Below are positions 25,047 through 33,214 of a DNA stretch of 63,432 nucleotides, piece by piece (positions within the stretch are counted from its first letter, which is position 1; every line of letters starts with the position of its first letter). Made by a program: the position numbers and the translations under genes. Source of the stretch: an uncultured Ruminococcus sp. (GTDB taxonomy: Bacteria; Bacillota; Clostridia; Oscillospirales; Ruminococcaceae); the NCBI GenBank assembly GCA_947627445.1, contig CANQWA010000013.1, positions 1 to 63,432 of the forward strand. Reading direction: 5' to 3'. The notes under the pieces were generated by a model, which saw nothing but the letters and a program-made list of their open reading frames with translations, was not told where the DNA came from and did not search any database.

Positions 25047-26477
25047 ATGAAGTTTTACCGTATTCATATGGGAAAAGCCAGATGTGCCGTAGATCTGGGC
25101 GACGGAAGTGAACGAGGCGAATACGTCGATCAGGACTATATCCTGGCAAAAATGGGCAGACCGCACCGGGGCATCAGCCTGATGTACTGCTATTATCCGC
25201 TGGATGAGGGCTTTCCCCAACGTGCCAGTGTCGCCTATGCCAGCCCTGATGTCAGCTTTGCATGGGACTTTCCTTATGACGATTATTTCACTTATAAGGG
25301 TGGGCTGAATGGAAATACCGACGGCGAACCTTTCAATTATATGCGGGAGATCCGCCAGCATGGACAAGATGTCTGTTTGACCCTGACTATCGACCCCCAC
25401 GTTTCCGACGAACATCTCATCGCCATCGCCAATGACCTGCGCCCCTTCGGACGTGTATTCCTGCGCATCAACCACGAAGCCACCGGCAACTGGTTCTCTT
25501 TCAATAAGCGCTGCACCTATCAGGAAGTAGCAGATTTCTTCGTGCGTGCCAGCAAGCTGATCCGGAAGCACGCCCCCAATGTCCAAACCATCATCTGCAT
25601 CGGCGGCATTGAGGATCTTTCCAAAGAGGAAATGGAAAAAGAAGCCGAATTTGCCCAGACCATTCCAGAAGCGGACATCTGGTCTGTAGACAAGTATATG
25701 GCGCTGCACTGGGGCTGGCCCTATGATGTGGCAGAACGGGGCGGCAGCTCTCACAACCGATGTACGGTAGCAGAGATCTATGAGAAAACCAAGCGCAGCT
25801 TTGAGCGGTTTTGCGTTCTCAACGGCGGCGAACCAAAGCCCATGACCATGGCGGAATTCAACGCAGACGGCGACGTGACCGGACCTTACGAACAGGCAGA
25901 TATGGTACGGGAGTTCTGTGATAGGCTGGAACAGGACAAAGCGGAATGGTTCAGCGCCTTTACGATGTATCAGTTCCGTGACCGGGGACGTCTGGGTCTG
26001 GAGATGGAAGACCCCAATCATCCGAATCACGGCATCGAACAGCCGTTGCTGCAAACCTATAAGGAGATCATTCACCGGGATTGGTTTATGCCAGAGATCA
26101 CTCGGCAGGAGGGGGAGGTGCAGCTTCCTGTGACACTCCGCTGGCGCAACTCTGAGGATGCCGAAGGTCTGGCGATCCCGCTGCATTTTGAGAAGAATCC
26201 CACCTTCTGTGAGCTGAACTTTACAGATGACAGCAACCTGATGTTGGAGATTAACGGCAAATGGTTCTATAAAGCACCGGGTACAAAGTACGTGGATCTG
26301 ATGGCAGCTTTCTTTGAAAAACCTCTGACAGGGGAGACCGATCTGACGCTGAAAATTTTTGCGCCTCCGGCGACCGGTGAAAACGATCTGTCTGTAGAAG
26401 ACGGTCTGTTCCACTGTGATACCGTGCTGGAGTCGCTGCCGGATATCCGTATCCGTTTTGAGCCGGTGGAACGATAA
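25047..26477 (+). CDS. Putative cytoplasmic TIM-barrel glycoside hydrolase
   Basis: 476 residues with no signal peptide or dockerin, so it probably acts inside the cell on imported oligosaccharides. The N-terminal ~370 residues look like a clan-A type barrel. LRINHEATGNWFS would hold the acid/base Glu and PMTMAEFNADGD the nucleophile Glu, about 135 residues apart. This recalls GH26/GH39-like enzymes, but I cannot fix the family. The last ~110 residues look like a small beta domain (LTLKIFAPPATGEND). The ATG at 25047 follows AAGGAGAAG. It is transcribed alone from its own promoter, divergent from the thi operon. Confidence 0.6.
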   Translation: MKFYRIHMGKARCAVDLGDGSERGEYVDQDYILAKMGRPHRGISLMYCYYPLDEGFPQRASVAYASPDVSFAWDFPYDDYFTYKGGLNGNTDGEPFNYMREIRQHGQDVCLTLTIDPHVSDEHLIAIANDLRPFGRVFLRINHEATGNWFSFNKRCTYQEVADFFVRASKLIRKHAPNVQTIICIGGIEDLSKEEMEKEAEFAQTIPEADIWSVDKYMALHWGWPYDVAERGGSSHNRCTVAEIYEKTKRSFERFCVLNGGEPKPMTMAEFNADGDVTGPYEQADMVREFCDRLEQDKAEWFSAFTMYQFRDRGRLGLEMEDPNHPNHGIEQPLLQTYKEIIHRDWFMPEITRQEGEVQLPVTLRWRNSEDAEGLAIPLHFEKNPTFCELNFTDDSNLMLEINGKWFYKAPGTKYVDLMAAFFEKPLTGETDLTLKIFAPPATGENDLSVEDGLFHCDTVLESLPDIRIRFEPVER

Positions 26478-26605
26478 TTGCCTTTGGATTCGTCATTCTG
26501 CACAATAAAATGGAGGATGAGGGGAAGATTTCCGGCGATTATGGGGCAAATCCACAAAAAATCCGGGGATATGGCTGGTAAATCCTTCTTTGTGCATTCG
26601 GCATC

Positions 26606-26634
26606 TTGACAAATTTTGTTTTGTCAGGTATAAT
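26606..26634 (+). promoter_or_regulatory. Promoter upstream of long repeat D
   Basis: TTGACA at 26606-26611, 17-bp spacer, TATAAT at 26629-26634. Element D starts 12 bp after the -10, that is, close to +1. Confidence 0.85.
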
Positions 26635-26645
26635 AAAAGTAATAA

Positions 26646-26819
26646 AGGCAACCCCGCACAAAGAGCGCCTGGCGGCTTTGCACGTCAACTGCTTGCATAT
26701 TTTCCGTCATATTTCACAAAAATGCTCGTGAATACACCCAGTATTCACTGCGCTTTTTGTTTCATCTGACGAAAAATCTGACGGCGCATCTGACGCACAA
26801 TCTTTGTGCGGGTTTGCCT
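26646..26819 (+). mobile_element. Long MITE-like repeat D (174 bp) with AGGCAA termini
   Basis: The left end AGGCAACCCCGCACAAAGA and the complement of the right end AGGCAAACCCGCACAAAGA form ~19-bp terminal inverted repeats with one mismatch. The interior has a second dyad (GTGAATAC ... GTATTCAC). It aligns base for base with long copy F except for F's insertion. It lies in the 5-prime untranslated region of the zinc-ribbon gene and carries no reading frame. Confidence 0.8.
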
Positions 26820-26865
26820 AAATTTCACTCGGGAGGAAAGCTCCCGAAGAACAGGAGAGTCAGAA

Positions 26866-27219
26866 ATGGGTATTTTTGATAAGGTAAATGCAGTAAGCCG
26901 CAGCGTATCCGAAATCGGAAGCAGTGCTGCCGAGACAAGCAATCTGAAGAAAAAGATCGCTTATGAACAGGAGCGTATTGTCGAACTGATGCAGGAGATC
27001 GGTCAGAAGTTCTACGAGAGCCAGGACGGTGACCATGCTGCTGAAAAGGAACTGTGCAAGGATATTGACGACAGAAAGCGCCGGATCGCCAGCATGATGG
27101 GAGAACTCAGCTCTTTGAAGGGTATCCGCATCTGCGGTCAGTGCGGCGCACGTTTTGATGAAAAGTATACCTTTGGTTTCTGCGGCAATTGCGGAACAAA
27201 GCTTGCTGACATGGATTAG
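26866..27219 (+). CDS. Coiled-coil zinc-ribbon protein
   Basis: 117 residues. An N-terminal helical/coiled-coil part (~10-85, many charged heptads) is followed by a C-terminal zinc ribbon, CGQCG ... CGNCG (C-x2-C-x14-C-x2-C). No signal peptide or membrane segment. The ATG has AGGAGAG upstream. A leader hairpin (CGGGAG/CTCCCG, 26830-26845) lies between repeat D and the start. The function is unknown; similar small proteins occur near membrane-stress genes, but none is adjacent here. Confidence 0.8.
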   Translation: MGIFDKVNAVSRSVSEIGSSAAETSNLKKKIAYEQERIVELMQEIGQKFYESQDGDHAAEKELCKDIDDRKRRIASMMGELSSLKGIRICGQCGARFDEKYTFGFCGNCGTKLADMD

Positions 27220-27312
27220 GGGGTACATGACTGCCTGAAACGCTTGAATTGTCAGAACAGATTCTAAGCATTTCGGGTAGTGTCAGTGTGTCCCGAAAAA
27301 AGAAAAGCGAAG

Positions 27313-27344
27313 CAGCACAGCCAACATGGGATGTGCTGTTTTTG
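27313..27344 (+). terminator. Intrinsic terminator after zinc-ribbon gene
   Basis: AGCACA ... TGTGCT stem followed by GTTTTTG, about 100 bp after the stop codon. Confidence 0.5.
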
Positions 27345-27419
27345 TGCGATGAAAATCTGCCGGAAAGATGACGGCTGGAAGAGACGGAACAGATTTTGAG
27401 ACGGGAGGCATTCACCAAT

Positions 27420-27728
27420 ATGGAGCATATGATTTCTTACGGCTGGAACAGCGTTTCTGTCAGAGCCTCTGATGTGATAGCGCTGATGGAACGGCACCGG
27501 AAAGACGGCGTATCCATTCTATTTCACTATGCGGACGGTTTGTACCGCATCGGTGTGGATCTGAAAAATCCCCGTGAGCCCTTTTATATGGACGAAGAGA
27601 CTTATCCGTCACTGTTTGCCTTTCGCAGTGCAGCCTGTATTGAGGGCGGATTCCTTCTGCCGGATCTTCAGGAACCGCTGCATGTACTGGCGGTAAACGA
27701 TGGGGATCCTGCACCGCATTTTGGATAA
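27420..27728 (+). CDS. Hypothetical protein, 102 aa
   Basis: Not recognised. The ATG at 27420 has GGGAGG 8-13 bases upstream. The product is soluble and mixed alpha/beta, with no signal peptide or Cys motif: a short helix near residues 15-28 (ASDVIALMERHRKDG), then strand-like ILFHYADGLYRIGV and an acidic middle, ending GDPAPHFG. It is followed at 124 bp by the FNT-type channel gene, possibly in one transcript. It may be a small regulatory or binding protein. Coding status is supported by RBS and codon use only. Confidence 0.55.
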   Translation: MEHMISYGWNSVSVRASDVIALMERHRKDGVSILFHYADGLYRIGVDLKNPREPFYMDEETYPSLFAFRSAACIEGGFLLPDLQEPLHVLAVNDGDPAPHFG

Positions 27729-27852
27729 GCGTCTGCTTCGTATTGCCGAACAGCCATCTTTTTGGCGGCTTTTTGCCTTGCAGCCAAAAAAATCTACGCA
27801 ACAAATCTGCCTGCTCTGCCATGTGAAGCAGGCTCTGAGAAGGAGCAAAGCA

Positions 27853-28542
27853 ATGGGCGAAGTGAAAAAGAAAAACAAATGGCTGTCCTTTTTGGCAGAC
27901 GGTCTGATCTCCGGCGTGATGATTGGTATAGGCGGCATTGTCAGCCTGAGCTGTGACAACCGCTATCTGGGGGCGTTTCTGTTTTCTCTGGGATTATTTG
28001 CCATTATTCATTTTCAATATGGGCTGTATACCGGAAAGGTTGGATACATATTGGATCGGGACGCCGCATATGTGGGAGAAACATTTTTTACCCTGTTGTC
28101 CAACGGCATTGGTACAGCGCTGGCAGCCGGACTGATTCATCTGACCCGGTTTGCCCGGGATGTGAAAGTCAGCGGTATGGATCTGTCCCTGATGGAGCGT
28201 GCCCAGGCTTCGATCGCATCCAAATTCAGTGACAATCCGGTGAGTATGCTTGTGCTGGCAGTATTCTGCGGTCTGATGATGTTTACTGCGGTAGAAGGAT
28301 GCCGGAAATGTACGGCGAAGAACGATCACGCTGCGGCTTTGTTTGTCGTGATACTGCCCATCATGGTATTTATTCTGTCGGGCTTTAACCACTGTGTGGC
28401 AGATCTGTTTTACTACTTTCTGGCAGGCTGTCCCCTTCCCCAAAGAGCGCTGATCTATTTCCCGCTTGTCATTTTGGGAAATCTCATCGGCGGTGTAGCA
28501 GTTCCGCTGCTCAAGCGGCTGTCCAACCATCCGTTGTCCTAA
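27853..28542 (+). CDS. Formate/nitrite transporter (FNT) family channel
   Basis: 229 residues with six predicted membrane helices and the internal half-repeat layout of FNT/aquaporin-like pentamers: LISGVMIGIGGIVSLSC early, LSNGIGTALAAGLIH in the middle, SGFNHCVADLFYY and ILGNLIGGVAVP near the end. The FNHCVAD segment corresponds to the family's conserved central His. Start from AAGGAG. It would pass formate or a similar small anion. This fits a fermenter that also carries fhs, though the genes are not adjacent. Its TAA overlaps the first base of hairpin repeat E. Confidence 0.82.
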   Translation: MGEVKKKNKWLSFLADGLISGVMIGIGGIVSLSCDNRYLGAFLFSLGLFAIIHFQYGLYTGKVGYILDRDAAYVGETFFTLLSNGIGTALAAGLIHLTRFARDVKVSGMDLSLMERAQASIASKFSDNPVSMLVLAVFCGLMMFTAVEGCRKCTAKNDHAAALFVVILPIMVFILSGFNHCVADLFYYFLAGCPLPQRALIYFPLVILGNLIGGVAVPLLKRLSNHPLS

Positions 28543-28576
28543 GGCAAATCCGCACCATCTTTGTGCGGGTTTGCCA
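28542..28576 (+). repeat. Short hairpin repeat, family AGGCAAACCCGCAC (copy E)
   Basis: A 35-bp hairpin, slightly diverged (AGGCAAATCCGCAC and a final A). Its first base is the last base of the FNT gene's stop codon. Sense orientation. Confidence 0.85.
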
Positions 28577-28711
28577 TCAGAACCATAACCGCTGCATCCC
28601 AAAAGGTGCGGCGGTTTTGACAAGTGCGGCGTTTGGGGGTCAGAGCCGATGGTTTACCCGCCACCCTCCAGACGCCGCATGCTGCTCTCAACGAAAGGCA
28701 GGTGAAGCAAA

Positions 28712-29494
28712 ATGCCCCCGAAAACAGAACATCGAAGACTCCTTCTGGACGGCAACATCTCCCTGTCATACACGCTGGAGCGGAAAGACGTGAAGAACAT
28801 CAACATGCGGATGCGGCCGGAAACCGGTCTGATGGTTTCGGCACCCTATGGTGTTCCCATTCGCCGGATTGAAGCGGTGCTTCGACAGAATCAGAGCCGG
28901 ATCATAGAGATCCTTCGCCGGTATGCGGCGCAGCAGGAGAAAAAGGTGCAGCAATACCCTCTGACGTATACCAGCGGAGAAACCGTTCTCTATCTGGGAC
29001 AGATGTACCGTCTGGAAGCTGCTGCCGGTACGGGAAACACCGTGCAGATCCAAGACGGCCGGCTGCTGCTTATCGTCAAAGATCTGTCGGACGGCAATCT
29101 GCGGAAACGGGTGTTCGATACCTGGTGGAAAACTGCCTGTAAAAAAGCAGTGGACAATCTCTGCCGGGCAGTGTACCCCATCTATGAAAAACATGGCGTG
29201 CCGTTTCCCAAAGAGATCCGCTTTCGGGAAATGACAGCGCAGTGGGGCAATTGCCGTCCCAATCAGGGGATCCTGACCTTTAACACCCGGCTTCTGGCTG
29301 CGCCGGTGCGCTGCATGGAATATGTGGTGCTCCACGAGTTCACCCACTTTCTGCACAAAAACCATTCTCAGGCGTTTTACGCCTTTATGGAAAAAGAGCT
29401 GCCAGACTGGAAAAATTTGCAGGAAACCCTGCAAAACATCGTAGAAACACGAAATTTTCGGGGGGAAGGATCGGATTTGGATTCAATTTTATGA
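28712..29494 (+). CDS. YgjP-like zinc metallopeptidase (DUF45/M48-type)
   Basis: 260 residues of the YgjP/WLM-like family. The HExxH motif is at 208-212 (VVLHEFTHFLHKNHSQAFY). The downstream His and Phe/Tyr pattern and the upstream QWGNCRPNQGILTFN segment, typical of the family, are present. No signal peptide, so cytoplasmic. The N-terminal ~100 residues form a beta-rich domain. Start ATG follows AGGTGA. Substrate unknown. It is monocistronic. Confidence 0.85.
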   Translation: MPPKTEHRRLLLDGNISLSYTLERKDVKNINMRMRPETGLMVSAPYGVPIRRIEAVLRQNQSRIIEILRRYAAQQEKKVQQYPLTYTSGETVLYLGQMYRLEAAAGTGNTVQIQDGRLLLIVKDLSDGNLRKRVFDTWWKTACKKAVDNLCRAVYPIYEKHGVPFPKEIRFREMTAQWGNCRPNQGILTFNTRLLAAPVRCMEYVVLHEFTHFLHKNHSQAFYAFMEKELPDWKNLQETLQNIVETRNFRGEGSDLDSIL

Positions 29495-29565
29495 CGTTTT
29501 GGACAAAAAATGGAAATGCATTTTGTTGAGATTCACCAGAAATTTATCAAATATGGAAAACCTTA

Positions 29566-29594
29566 TTGCATTTTTTGTGCAGGTATGATAAAAT
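29566..29594 (+). promoter_or_regulatory. Promoter of first GH9 gene
   Basis: TTGCAT at 29566-29571, 17-bp spacer, TAAAAT at 29589-29594, about 95 bp before the start codon. Confidence 0.6.
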
Positions 29595-29688
29595 AAAAGT
29601 AGGCGATTTTGCACTTTTGAAATGGTTCTGATAATTTTGGATGTATGAAATATCAGACGGTTTCACCAACTGAAAGGAGTTAACTTCT

Positions 29689-32600
29689 ATGAAAAAACTT
29701 GGCTTCGGTAAGCGTGCCCTGGCATGTGCTGTCAGTGCTGCCACCTTACTGACCGCAACCACTGCACTGTCGGCTGGATTACAGCTGGGAGGCACAACCG
29801 CATCAGCGGCTTCTACGGATAACTATGCGAAGCTGCTTCAGTATTCCATGTATTTTTATGATGGAAACATGTGCGGCAACCAGGTAGGAGAAACATCGCT
29901 GTTTAACTGGCGGGATGACTGCCATACCAGTGACAGCGTGGAGGGTGGTTTCCACGACGCAGGCGACCACGTCAAATTCGGTCTGCCAGCCGGCTATACC
30001 GCTTCTACGCTGGGCTGGGGTTACTATGAATTCAAGGATGCCTATGACAGTCTGGGTCAGACGGCACACCTGAAAACCATTACAGATTACTTTGCGAAGT
30101 TTTTCAAGGACAGCACCACACTGTCTGGCGATACCGTTACCAGCTTTGTGTATCAGGTCGGCGACGGCGATATGGATCATGCAGACTGGTGCGCACCGGA
30201 GGTGCAGAGTGCTGCAAGCCGTAAGATATTCACCACCACAAACGGCGCAAGCGACATTGCCGCAGAATATGCCGCAGCACTGGCTGTCAACTACATCAAC
30301 TTCGGCAACACAGAAGATCTGACCTATGCCAAGGCATTGTACAAGTTTTCGATCCAGAATAACAAGGTCACCGACGAAGGCACATCCAATTTCTACAGCA
30401 GCTATGATTACTATGACGATCAGGCGTGGGCAGCAGGCTGGCTGTATCTGGCGACCAATGACAGCACCTACAGCACCTTCCTGAACAAGTTCATGAACGA
30501 CAGCAATGCAGGTAAATCCGGTCAGTCCGGCTGTAAGTGGGGCGTATATTCTCCCCACAGCTGGAATAATGTGAGCCTGGGTGCTGCCATCCTCCAGGGC
30601 GAAATCACTGGTGCGGCTGCGGACTGGGCGAAGGTAAACACCTATCTGGCCAGCAAGTGCAATGGTTCTGGCTATTACTGTGAAGACGCATGGGGCAGCT
30701 GCCGTTACAATGCAGCCATGCAGCTGGCAGCATTGGCAGCCAACAAGCACTATGCACAGATTGACTTTAACAGCTGGTGTAAATCCCAGATGGCCATGAT
30801 TCTGGGCGATAATCCCATCCACACCAATTTTGTGGTAGGCTTTGACAGTAATTCTGCCAAGTATGCGCACCACAGAGCCGCTTCCGGCTACAGCAGCTAT
30901 GACGAGATGAATAACAGCACTACCTATAGCAGCAACGGTCACACATTGGTCGGTGCGCTGGTCGGCGGTCCGTCTGATGCCAACTTCACTTACACGGATT
31001 CTGTCAACGATTATAAGTGCAATGAGGTGGCTCTGGACTATAACGCCGGATTGGTAGGCGCAGCAGCCGGTCTGTATGCTCTGTACGGCACTGGTTCTCT
31101 GGAATCCTCTATCGAGGGTGCAGAGGTCAATTCAAATCCTGTCGTGACGACCGAAGCGACGACAACATCCAGAAATGTGGAACAGACCACGACAACTACA
31201 AACTCCGGCAACTCTGGTCTGGGTGAAAATGACAAGCTGGCGATCCTGGTTCCCGGCACCGAGACCGGTGATGACGGCAACCTCTACAAGTATGTGGAAT
31301 TCAGTACAAACGGTGCGGTTTCTGCTACCGCATACTTCACCTCCTCTTCCAATGACATGGAGGCAAGCGTTGCTTTTGGTACCTGGAACGGCGATTGGGC
31401 ACAGAATGATTCCAAGGTAGCCATCTCTGCCGGCAAAGAAGTTGCCATAGATTATGACGTGCCTTCTGATGTAGGCTCTACCGTCAAGTTCATGGTATTC
31501 TATCCCAGCGCAGACAATGTAGAGATCAGCAAGGTCGTTCTCCACTACGGCGGCTCTGTCACCACAGAGAGAACCACTGCAACCAGCCGCACCAATAAAG
31601 AGACAACCACCACTACCACAACTGTCACCACAAGCGGCGGCGGCGGTCAGCAGGCAGAGGTGACCCTCGGCTCTGAGATCGGCGACGACGGCACACTCTA
31701 CAAGTATGCAGAATTCCGCCCCAACGGCGCGAAAACAGCAACTGCTTATTTTGATGTGACTTCCAACGATTTGAATGCCAGCGTTTCCTTTGGCACCTGG
31801 AACGGCGAATGGGTTCAGGCAGACTTTGATGTTGTCATCACCAACGGCAAAGCATCCGTTACTTATGAGATTCCGTCCAATGTAGGCAGCACCGTTAAGT
31901 TCAGCGTTTATTATCCGGGCGCAAGCAGCGTAGGAGATATCTCCATTGTTCTGGATGAAAGCGGCGCTACAGGTAACGTTACGACAACCAATAATAACAA
32001 CACCTCTTCTTCCAGCGGTAAATATAGTATTGAACTGAACGAGAGATATACCTATTCTGACATGGGTCCCAATGATAAGATGATTGGCTGGGAATGGGCA
32101 AAGTTTGGTATTCCGGATAACGAGACGATCCAGAAGGTCGTTGTGAACCTCTCCACCAGAATGTCTGAAATCGGCAAGTGGCAGGGTGCATTTGGTTCTT
32201 CCACCAGCGTAGAGCCGGATTATTGGACGCAGACAGATGATATGGAGATGACCATTTCCGCCAAGACTGGTTCTATCACATGGGAGATCGATCCGGCAAC
32301 TGCTGCGATCATCCAGACCAAGTACCAGGGAGAGCTGAAATTCGGCGTTTGGTGGATCGACTGTGACTCTTTCGATGTAACTTCTATTGACGTATACACA
32401 GATGCTTATCAGGGCGGATCTGGCAATGTAACTACACAGCCGCCGCAGACGACTTCGACAACCGCCAAAACAACTGTCACAACTTCGGCAACTACTACCA
32501 CCAGTGCAAGCCAGACGACCACCACAGCGAGCAATCATACCACGGCACAGCCGCTTCCGGAGCCGTCTATATACGGTGACGTCAACATGGACGGTACCGT

Positions 32601-32775
32601 CAACCTGTCAGATGCGATTCTGTTGAATAAGTATGTGGCAAGCGTTGTAATGTTGAGTGACAGACAGCTGGCAAATGCAGATGTCTGCACGGACTCTGGA
32701 ATCGGTATGAATGATTCCATCGTTTTGCTGCGGTTCCTGGTTCGTCTGACCGCTACGATTCCGTCAGCAGATTAA
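29689..32775 (+). CDS. Dockerin-bearing GH9 endoglucanase with tandem carbohydrate-binding-like modules
   Basis: 1,028 residues, secreted (signal peptide ~1-41, MKKLGFGKRALACAVSAATL). GH9 catalytic domain ~43-465 with the base Asp pair in FHDAGDHVKFGLP, AHHRAASGY, and the acid Glu in CNEVALDYNAG. Two ~100-aa sister modules follow (~515-625, ~665-760), each with SFGTWNG or AFGTWNG, separated by Thr-rich linkers. A third ~130-aa module (~780-910) is different. A type I dockerin closes the protein, with two repeats (GDVNMDGTVNLSDAILLNKY; DVCTDSGIGMNDSIVLLRFL). It would cut cellulose while docked on a scaffoldin. The module families are unassigned by eye. Confidence 0.92.
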   Translation: MKKLGFGKRALACAVSAATLLTATTALSAGLQLGGTTASAASTDNYAKLLQYSMYFYDGNMCGNQVGETSLFNWRDDCHTSDSVEGGFHDAGDHVKFGLPAGYTASTLGWGYYEFKDAYDSLGQTAHLKTITDYFAKFFKDSTTLSGDTVTSFVYQVGDGDMDHADWCAPEVQSAASRKIFTTTNGASDIAAEYAAALAVNYINFGNTEDLTYAKALYKFSIQNNKVTDEGTSNFYSSYDYYDDQAWAAGWLYLATNDSTYSTFLNKFMNDSNAGKSGQSGCKWGVYSPHSWNNVSLGAAILQGEITGAAADWAKVNTYLASKCNGSGYYCEDAWGSCRYNAAMQLAALAANKHYAQIDFNSWCKSQMAMILGDNPIHTNFVVGFDSNSAKYAHHRAASGYSSYDEMNNSTTYSSNGHTLVGALVGGPSDANFTYTDSVNDYKCNEVALDYNAGLVGAAAGLYALYGTGSLESSIEGAEVNSNPVVTTEATTTSRNVEQTTTTTNSGNSGLGENDKLAILVPGTETGDDGNLYKYVEFSTNGAVSATAYFTSSSNDMEASVAFGTWNGDWAQNDSKVAISAGKEVAIDYDVPSDVGSTVKFMVFYPSADNVEISKVVLHYGGSVTTERTTATSRTNKETTTTTTTVTTSGGGGQQAEVTLGSEIGDDGTLYKYAEFRPNGAKTATAYFDVTSNDLNASVSFGTWNGEWVQADFDVVITNGKASVTYEIPSNVGSTVKFSVYYPGASSVGDISIVLDESGATGNVTTTNNNNTSSSSGKYSIELNERYTYSDMGPNDKMIGWEWAKFGIPDNETIQKVVVNLSTRMSEIGKWQGAFGSSTSVEPDYWTQTDDMEMTISAKTGSITWEIDPATAAIIQTKYQGELKFGVWWIDCDSFDVTSIDVYTDAYQGGSGNVTTQPPQTTSTTAKTTVTTSATTTTSASQTTTTASNHTTAQPLPEPSIYGDVNMDGTVNLSDAILLNKYVASVVMLSDRQLANADVCTDSGIGMNDSIVLLRFLVRLTATIPSAD

Positions 32776-32818
32776 GACCTCAAGAGATTTTCTCATCTTT
32801 TTCATACCTTCTTTCAGG

Positions 32819-32859
32819 CAAAGCGCAGGCAGCTCAGGCAGTCTGCGCTTTGTCTTTTT
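32819..32859 (+). terminator. Terminator of first GH9 gene
   Basis: CAAAGCGCAG ... CTGCGCTTTG, a 10-bp stem, then TCTTTTTC; 43 bp after the stop codon. Confidence 0.88.
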
Positions 32860-33025
32860 CGGCAAGAAATTGGCAGCAAGGAGGAGAAGCCCACGCCGGC
32901 TTTCTGCCGGTTGCCGCTTGCTGCGGGCTGGAAAAATGTGCGGAAATTGGCTGCTGCTGGTTTCGTCAGAATATACAAAAAAATTGTGATACATTTATAA
33001 ATTTTACCGAATTTTTGAAATCTGC

Positions 33026-33054
33026 TTTACAAGAAAAAGGGCATGTGTTATAAT
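33026..33054 (+). promoter_or_regulatory. Promoter of second GH9 gene
   Basis: TTTACA at 33026-33031, 17-bp spacer, TATAAT at 33049-33054. It leaves an unusually long leader of ~155 nt. Confidence 0.75.
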
Positions 33055-33214
33055 GGTATTAACGAATTTTTTGCGGGAATAGGGGGCTTTGCGGTTGGAC
33101 GTCAAGGCTTTCCTATTTGCTGCATCCGGCGATGCCGGAGGGGAAGAATCGTTGTATGAGGAGCATGCGTACCCATGTTCTAAAACAAAAACTTTATTTT
33201 CAAGGAGGATATTT

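Noticed and set aside
24897-26414. 505-codon minus-strand frame opposite the TIM-barrel hydrolase
   Set aside because: Antisense shadow: no RBS, no family resemblance, His/Cys-rich low-sense translation, and the plus frame is a clear enzyme with promoter.
26646-26819. Repeat D as a riboswitch upstream of the zinc-ribbon gene
   Set aside because: Almost the same sequence occurs before fhs and matches no riboswitch consensus; repeat-family explanation is better.
31132-32538. 468-codon minus-strand frame inside the first GH9 gene
   Set aside because: Shadow of repetitive Thr-rich coding sequence, which lacks stops on the opposite strand.
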